Origin: Cinnamomum chago
Lineage: Eukaryota; Streptophyta; Magnoliopsida; Laurales; Lauraceae
Assembly (NCBI GenBank): GCA_038049695.1
Contig: CP142452.1
Location: forward strand, 70,933,501 to 70,997,500
Length of the DNA: 64,000 nucleotides
Direction: 5' to 3'
Shown here: piece after piece, positions 57,314 through 64,000 of the stretch
How the letters are laid out: the number at the start of each line of letters is the position of its first letter
How positions within the stretch are numbered: the first letter of the stretch is position 1
The notes under the pieces: generated by a model
Databases searched by the model: none
What the model was told of the DNA's origin: nothing
What the model saw: only the letters and a program-made list of their open reading frames with translations
Made by a program: the position numbers and the translations under genes

Positions 57314-58144
57314 GGGCCTGTTTGGATGCACAATAAAGTTCAAGATTTTTATTTTTTATTTTTAAGAAAGTCTTCTCATCTTCTAAATTGGAGCAGTTTG
57401 GGCCACTCAAAAAACTAACATATTCTTTGTTTTTCTTTTAAACTATCTCAAGATTTGTTTCTACACCCTCACGCTGTAGGAGAAAATCTATAGGAAGATT
57501 TTCTTGCATTTATCAGGCTTCACTCATGACAATACCACTTCTTTTAAAAAAAAATACCTTTCTTCATTTCTCGGTGTCTCTGGAACTTCTCTTCTTCTTC
57601 TTCTCTTTTGCACTCTCTATTATACCTCTTCATACCTCTTTGTTCTTCTCATTCTCTTCCTCTTCCTCTTCTACTTTCATTAATAGCCCCTCCCAGATCT
57701 CTTCTCCTTTTCCTTATATCCCTACCCTTCACTTTTTTCATTTTCAATCTCCATGTCGTCCTCATCCTCTCCCACTTTACTTTTCAGTTCCAAATTCCCA
57801 TATCCACCATGTAGCATTGATAGGCTTTTTGCTGGTTTTCCTCACATACAAAGTACCCAATTTTATCACCATCAGCAACATCATCCTATCAGAATCACTT
57901 ACTGCAAACTATATTTTATGCCTTTATTATTATAAGGTTTTATTTGTATTTTAGGGCTTCTTTGCTTGAATGGATTAGAATTTAGTTTTTAGAATGGCTT
58001 CAACAAAGGATTATAACAAGTTAAAGTAAAAGAAAAAAAAGAGATTGATTTGGTCATGGAATGGAATGGATTGAAACAAAAACAAGAAAAATAGAGATGG
58101 AGAGAAGATAAGTTTATGTTAAGAGGAAGAATAAGAGGAAGTAC

Positions 58145-58197
<53 letters not shown>

Positions 58198-58984
58198 AAG
58201 AATCAAGTAAAAACTCATGTGACTTCAATCGTCTTAATGGTTCTAGAATTCCTATGAGTGGAGGAATCTCGGCCGGTCTTTGTATCGAAAAATCTCATCC
58301 TTTCAATAAACACCTTACTTGCATGGACATCTCTCAATTCTAATCAAGTTTGAATACTAGTCATGTTTCAAGCTTTGGATGGTAAATGGGTCCCATAGGG
58401 CAGAGCAAGACAAATGAGTGTACCTAGGAAATCCCAGTACTGAAAATTGGAACTTTTTACTTTTTAGGAAAATTGATGTAGCTCTTACACCATATACTCA
58501 TGGCATCATCAAGTTATTAGAAAATTAATATGGCTATTAGAACTCTTTGAAACAGTTTGGTCTTATCACTTACAGACACAACTTTGGAGTCTAGGAATGC
58601 ACTTTAATGAGTCATTTTTATGATGCCGCCGGTAAGTACAAAGGAATTTGAACGGATTCTGATGAATTGTATGTGCAAAAATAAATAAATGATAAATAAA
58701 ATAAAATCTATAACAAGTATGATGAAATCCACTCAATCAAGAATATTGGTTTGAGGACTTAAAGAGATGTGATGTCTATATCCTAACACCTAATTCCGGC
58801 ATATATTATAATCTTCAAGCAATTGCGAAACAACTAAGCTCAGAATATGTTGAATTCTTCAAAAACTGCCAAACAATTACATTATTGCAACATTATAATA
58901 TTGTACTATTAGATTCTTTAATATTTTATTCTATTATTATTTAAATATATAAATATTATATTCTGCATGTATCCAAACGGGCCC
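57314..58984. mobile_element. PIF/Harbinger (Tourist)-like element
   Basis: Left end GGGCCTGTTTGGATGCAC and reverse complement of right end GGGCCCGTTTGGATACATG, 15 of 16 outer bases alike, flanked by TTA (57311-57313, 58985-58987). 1671 bp with no transposase; the T/C-rich open frame at 57526-57954 is compositional. Confidence 0.85.
58147..58194. repeat. (CT)n microsatellite
   Basis: About 24 CT units inside the Harbinger-like element. Confidence 0.95.
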
Positions 58985-58987
58985 TTA

Positions 58988-59466
58988 GAACTTCAACTTC
59001 CGTGATATTTGCAAATCCTCTACCCAAGAGGGGGATTTAATTAAGAATCTCAACCAAAGGACTTCTTTCGCAGAGTTTTACAAATTTTCTAGGCATGAGC
59101 TCCCTCATTCTTGCTAAAGAAACAAGCCTTTAGGACATGTTGTTTTACTAGAAATCTTGATAGGAATTCCTCATCCTAGGAATAAATAGACATGATGTAA
59201 TGCTTTGTCCCTCTAGCATCTGTAAATTCCTCATTCTTTGCTAAAGTAATTACAAATTCTAACAACCTGAAAAGTCTCAAATGACCTTTGAAATTCTCAG
59301 AATTTCGGTCTCCTTAGCATTTACGAGGATCTACCCCGCGGGGGGGGGGGTTTCACGAATTTTACCCCCAAGGGGACAACTTTTGGAGAATTTATACATG
59401 AATTCCATAAATTCTAGTAAACAGGGCCTACATGTTTGTCTTATCTACCAATAAACTATGGTAAAC
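58988..59466. other. No gene seen
   Basis: Non-coding between two MITE-class elements; an 11 nt poly-G run lies at 59340-59350. Confidence 0.45.
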
Positions 59467-59469
59467 TAA

Positions 59470-59842
59470 CCCTCTGTTTGGAAGGGGGGGGGGGGGGGGG
59501 GGGGAAGTGATTTTGGGGGGTGTTTCGGAAGGGGGGAGGGAAAATGGGGGAGGGGGAAATGGAGAGAAAATTTAAAAGTTTTCCCTCAAAAAATTTTCCC
59601 CCAAAACAGGGGGGAAAATGAGGGGAAATGGATGAAATGATTAAAGTGCCTTTTTACTCTATTTGAATTTTTTTTTAAAAGCAAAGGTAAAATAGTCTTT
59701 ATCTCTGTACTTCACAAACAAACAAATTTATACATTTTCACTTTCCTTTCCCCTACTTTTTTACTTCCCAAACAAGAGGAGGGAACCCCTTCATTTTCCT
59801 TCCCCCTCAAATTTTCCCTCCCCTCCCCTCCCAAACGGAGCG
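59470..59842. mobile_element. Tourist-like MITE with G-rich arms
   Basis: TIRs CCCTCTGTTTGGAAGGGG and CGCTCCGTTTGGGAGGGG (reverse complement of the right end), 15 of 18 identical, flanked by TAA (59467-59469, 59843-59845). The left arm contains a 21 nt poly-G run and (G)AGGGGGAAAATG text; the right arm carries the complementary pyrimidine-rich version, so the 373 bp element can fold back. No coding content. Confidence 0.87.
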
Positions 59843-59845
59843 TAA

Positions 59846-60387
59846 ATGTCAAACTAACGAAAAAGGTAATGGCTAGGTAAGATGTGTTGTTTCGAGTACA
59901 TACATAATTAATTCAGTATTTAGGAAATAGGTTTGCACTACAGAAAGAACAAAATGACAGCAATAGAATAATTTTGAAAAATAAATCCACTTACTGTTTG
60001 ACGGTAGAAAACATAGAATTTTTGTTGAAGTTAAGTGATCCGAAAATCCTCAAAAAAAAAAGTTGATCAATGCTAGTATTTGACACTGTCCTTAAGACAA
60101 ATTTTGCCCCTGCAATGGTGCTAACGAACTTCAATGGCATTTGTTTCCCATGATACAATGATCGATCCACACAGCAGCAGCACTACAAACTATATGACAG
60201 GCGAACCAATCGTGGAGTGGAACTCTCACTTGACTCAGACTGATGCCCCAAATGCAATGCAGTTGCAATGAATGGAATGAGCAAAAAGGCATGGACATGA
60301 TGATATTTATAGCTTGCTTCATGTCTAATCATGGGGTTGTATCTGTTCAGTGAACAAATGCTTCTTTTTTGACACACCTCTTGGGTT
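59846..60387. other. No gene seen
   Basis: Non-coding sequence; short frames near 60131-60431 show no known motif. Confidence 0.4.
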
Positions 60388-60510
60388 GGACACACCCTTT
60401 CATATGTGAGTGGACACATCACTTTGGACACACCCTTTCATATGTGAATGGATACACATCACTTTGGACACACCATTTCATATGTGAATGGACACATCCC
60501 TTTTGGAAAA
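60388..60510. repeat. Three-copy ~39 bp minisatellite
   Basis: GGACACACC(C/A)TTTCATATGTGA starts at 60388, 60426 and 60466, with spacers GTGGACACATCACTTT. Confidence 0.92.
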
Positions 60511-61560
60511 AAGAAATTTCTCCAAAAATATATAAATGGGTAGTGGACCGAGTTAGGCCCAACTCACGTGAAGCCCAAGCCCAAGCCCGGTTCAGTTCGG
60601 GTGTTTTGAAGGTAATTTCTCATTTACTCCTTAATGAATTAGAGTAACCCAATACATGTTCTTAATCTACTCATGGGGTAGATTACATTCCCATGTATTT
60701 TCACCTAAAATGATAAGTGGGTCCCACTTAAATTTTGGCTCAAAGTTGACAAATATAGTGGTGCTCTTAGCAATTTTTCCGACAAAATGAAGTATGCATT
60801 ATGGTAAGATAAAGATGCATTTTTTTTTATTAGATAAAGTCGGGAAAAGTGGGATGAGAACTCTACTTATCTTTGATGAATGATGATGTGAAAATTATTT
60901 GAGGACTGATAAAGAAAAAAATTAAATACTTTATGGTCACTGAAACGTTACCTCCCTACTTATTTTTACCAATCAAACAAAAGATTCTACTTCCATCACT
61001 TGCAAACAAAATATCACGCAAGCATCTTGAAAACAAGATGCTAGTGTGAGTAATCTCCAGCAGCAACAAACAAACAGGCCAAAGTCAAAAAAGCCCTGGA
61101 GGACTAGAGTCATTGAATTAATAATCCTTGCTCTCCACAGAACTTCAGGGAAAAAACAGACCCATGGCCCCAAGCAACCTGGCATTATTCTACTGACCAT
61201 GACCATACTCAGTACGATGATTTATTGGTCTGAAAAGAATGGAATTATCATCTGATGATTTCCCATATCCCATGTCATTTCCATGTGAACGGCTAAAAAA
61301 GAATGCGGCTGTACATTTCGTGACCAAAATGACAACACCAGTCTGATTAGACTTGACTTTTCATTAATCCCTATGTTCATGATGATGATGTTGTTCTTCT
61401 TGCTCTTGCCTGTTTTCGATAGAATTGGATGTAAATAGGAATCTCATTTCCATTGATATGTCATGTGTGTGTGTGAAAAGTTGATGGGGACACTTGCGTA
61501 TTCGTTTTTGATTTGGACTTTCCACTTCTTTCGTCATTGTGCGATGAACCGCGGTTCCAT
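60511..61560. other. No gene seen
   Basis: Non-coding. An unrecognised frame on either strand at 60973-61255 has no known domain. Confidence 0.4.
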
Positions 61561-61590
61561 CAATTCTTCTTTTATATCTTACAAGTTGAG

Positions 61591-61638
61591 AAGCATGAGA
61601 TGCCTGGTGGGAACGAGGAGCTGCCGCTTCTCACCCAG
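61591..61638 (+). other. Possible isolated short exon
   Basis: ATG at about 61600 opens MPGGNEELPLLTQ and ends CACCCAG|GTTTCT, a donor-like site, in sequence more GC-balanced than its surroundings. It could be the start exon of an unknown gene or a captured piece. No second exon was found downstream. Confidence 0.2.
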
Positions 61639-61699
61639 GTTTCTATATATAGCATCAACCCAGTAACAGTCGCATTCATGCATATTCATTTATCCATTT

Positions 61700-64000
61700 A
61701 ACGTTTCTTCAGATGTAGAAGTATCGGTCTCAAAACGCCGCTTGATTTTCACATCACCATTTATGTACGAGTCTCATCACCTATCGCATTGGTTATATAT
61801 TTATCGTGAGTTGACGAATAATACTCCGCCACGTCATCCAAAAATTTAGGTTATTTTGAAGTTTAAAAAATATAAATAAGAAGAAAGAGAATCACCTAAA
61901 TTTTTGAATGACATGATGTGTAAAATGGTGCAAACAAATATAAGATGCGTAATGATTATGCTTGAACCCTTAAATGAGTGTAAACAAATGACTCCTTTAT
62001 GAGTCCGAAGGGTTATTGCATAGGTTGGATTGATTTTATTTTTTTTTCCTTTAAGTTGTGCTCAGGTTGGTATTTCAAACCAAATTAATAAATGGATTGA
62101 GGTTGAGTTGAGTCCACTCTTGCCATGAGTGTCAAACTCAACCATATGTTACTAATTTCACTTTTACTTGCTAATTCAATCTGAACCAACCTCTGAATTA
62201 ATGGTTCAGATTGGCATTTTTCTTAATCAAACTAATAAATGGGATGATTTTTGGGCTACTTATATATGTTAACAGTAATGCAGAAACCAACCCGCCAACC
62301 CACCCAATTGCCATGGCTGAGCCTCTAGTTGAGCTTTTAAGCTTATGGTACTAGATCGACCTCACCCATTGAACCCCCGCAGGGCTATGCTCATAAGCAG
62401 TGCCCGGGTGCAAGAACTTGGCCAAAATCCAGCCAATGTAGACAGGGCTTAAGTTAGTCCTGGGCTGTCGACCCACCCATGAGAATCCCCAACATGAGAT
62501 GATGCATCTGCACTTTGTTTCAATAGTTGAAAGAGGATGGTTTTGAAATTGAGCTAAAACCAATAGCATATTGCCTGATGGGAATAGGTTTTGGCCACAA
62601 TTAACACTGTTTTTCAATTAATGGATAATTAGTAGGAGAGGAGAATTTTCTTGGACCTCTGTTCTTACCAGCTTTATATCATATATATTTTCTATTTGGT
62701 ACAACTTATAACACTTAAAAATCAATTAAATATGAAGATTCACAATTTCTTCTATTTTAAAAAATATTTTTGAATTTACTCTATAGTTGGAAAAAGACCC
62801 ATACAAACTGAAATATCAGTAATATGGGCCAATACATAATGGTATAGGCCAATGCCGATACATTGTCGCACTTTTTAAATCATGATTAATAGAATATATA
62901 TATATGGGAGGTGCTTCTATGAGAGCATTTCTCACCTTACTATAAGCGATAAATGTGAGGGCCCGCACCTTATATATATATTTATATTTATATAAAGCAT
63001 TCTTTCTTTCACTAGTCAATTCTCAAAATACTCTTCAAAAATATCTTTATGGATTCTTTTTATTGTTTCTATTTTATTTTGATGTTTCTCATGATTTCTA
63101 CCACTATTTTTATTTTTTATCAATATTCAAAAATATTATAATAATTTGTGATATATATGAAATATAATCTTTTTAAGAATGTCACGATATTTCCAAAACA
63201 TCACCAGAAAGTGAGATTATTGTGAGAAAAATAATGAGAAAGTCATATTATATATAAAAATTTAAACTTTAAAAAAATATAAAAAGTATTTGTATTTATT
63301 GCTAATTTTTAATTATTTAGAATGATTTCTTTTTCACCACATATTTCTAATAGCATCTCAAGAATAATCTCAAATTTGAAAATTTTCAAACAGTATTTAT
63401 ATCTGTGACAAAGTACTTCACATCAATTGGAAGGCATGCTTTAATTGGAGGTGGGGGCATGTATAGCTGGTAGAATCCTTTAATGCTCTTCCCTATTCAC
63501 ATCTCCTTCTAGAACTTCTTGTGACTGAAAAGGCCCTCCCCACAAGCATGACTGCTCAAAGTAACCATAAGTCAATTCATGACTCATGAGATCATATTAC
63601 TGCACAAATAGAGGCCCATGTGCAAAAGTTTAGAATATTGTCATCTAGTTTTGAAAAGTGAATCGAACCTACATCTATTTTGCATTTGAATTACATCAAG
63701 ATGATAAGAAAACTTCACTACTTTTGTCGACTACCTTTCGCACATATTAGACTCGATCATTAATTTGCTTCTATCTTTACATCACATGCTCAACTTTAAA
63801 TACACATCAGTTCATTTTAATGATTCATGCTCCACAAACAAAATTATAGAGCCATGTGTGAGGGTAAATTACTCCAATTAAAATAAAATTTGATTATACT
63901 TTTCTAAACAAAGTAAAAAGACAATATCAATTTAATTCATCTTGAGTGACAATAAAAGACGCTTAGACATTTTACTTTTGAAATGCACTCCTTCCACCTT
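61700..64000. other. No gene seen
   Basis: AT-rich non-coding sequence to the window end. Patches around 62040-62260 (GGTTGAGTTGAGTC-type) and 62820-62870 (ATGGGCCAATACATAATGG) look like decayed repeats but have no definable ends. Confidence 0.4.

Noticed and set aside
57526-57954. 142-residue Phe/Ser/Leu-rich open frame
   Set aside because: Pyrimidine-rich DNA inside a Harbinger-like element; no known motif.

Overview
This window reads as nuclear DNA of a flowering plant. It holds two spliced plant genes with very long introns, a plant-type Copia fossil, a large LTR element with a plant gypsy-type leader protein, RTE and L1 LINE pieces, a CACTA transposon, and several small terminal-inverted-repeat elements. 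Species cannot be named; the large repeat-filled introns suggest a big genome. No tRNA, rRNA or CRISPR feature was seen.

Two host genes look whole, both on the minus strand. A histidine-containing phosphotransfer protein (cytokinin/two-component phosphorelay, six exons, 151 residues) spans 8552 to 2269; its 4.9 kb third intron carries a Copia fossil and an RTE LINE scrap. A prolyl 4-hydroxylase with a C-terminal ShKT-type cysteine module (seven exons, 305 residues) spans 50686 to 42431; its 5.9 kb third intron holds a hAT-like MITE, tandem duplications and a 1.5 kb MULE-like element. The two genes have no evident functional link.

The middle is repeat-built. 9.9-11.05 kb is a 5'-truncated L1-type LINE with a target-site duplication. 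12.64-12.76 kb is a nearly perfect hairpin. 13.4-17.4 kb holds MITE, LTR and SINE-like remnants. 18.35-25.27 kb is one LTR retrotransposon without visible pol, carrying a gypsy-type leader protein, a coiled-coil region and a ~95 bp tandem array. 25.55-31.99 kb is bounded by ~240 bp diverged inverted repeats rich in GATATC-like palindromes and contains about 20 copies of a 30 bp palindromic motif (ACTTGGGCGC...GCGCCCAAGT), often in pairs 40 bp apart; I do not recognise this structure.

32.24-38.19 kb is a non-autonomous CACTA element with matching CACTACTAGAAAA ends and an AAA target duplication. It carries pieces of two unrelated host genes in the same direction: three exons of CCD7 (strigolactone synthesis) followed by the 37 bp and 217 bp exons of a SWEET sugar transporter, with splice sites kept. 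This is the most striking biology here.

The right part (50.7-64 kb) has no clear host gene. It holds a degenerate minisatellite, a hAT-like MITE with 8 bp duplications, and three PIF/Harbinger (Tourist)-like elements with TTA/TAA duplications, one split by an RTE LINE.
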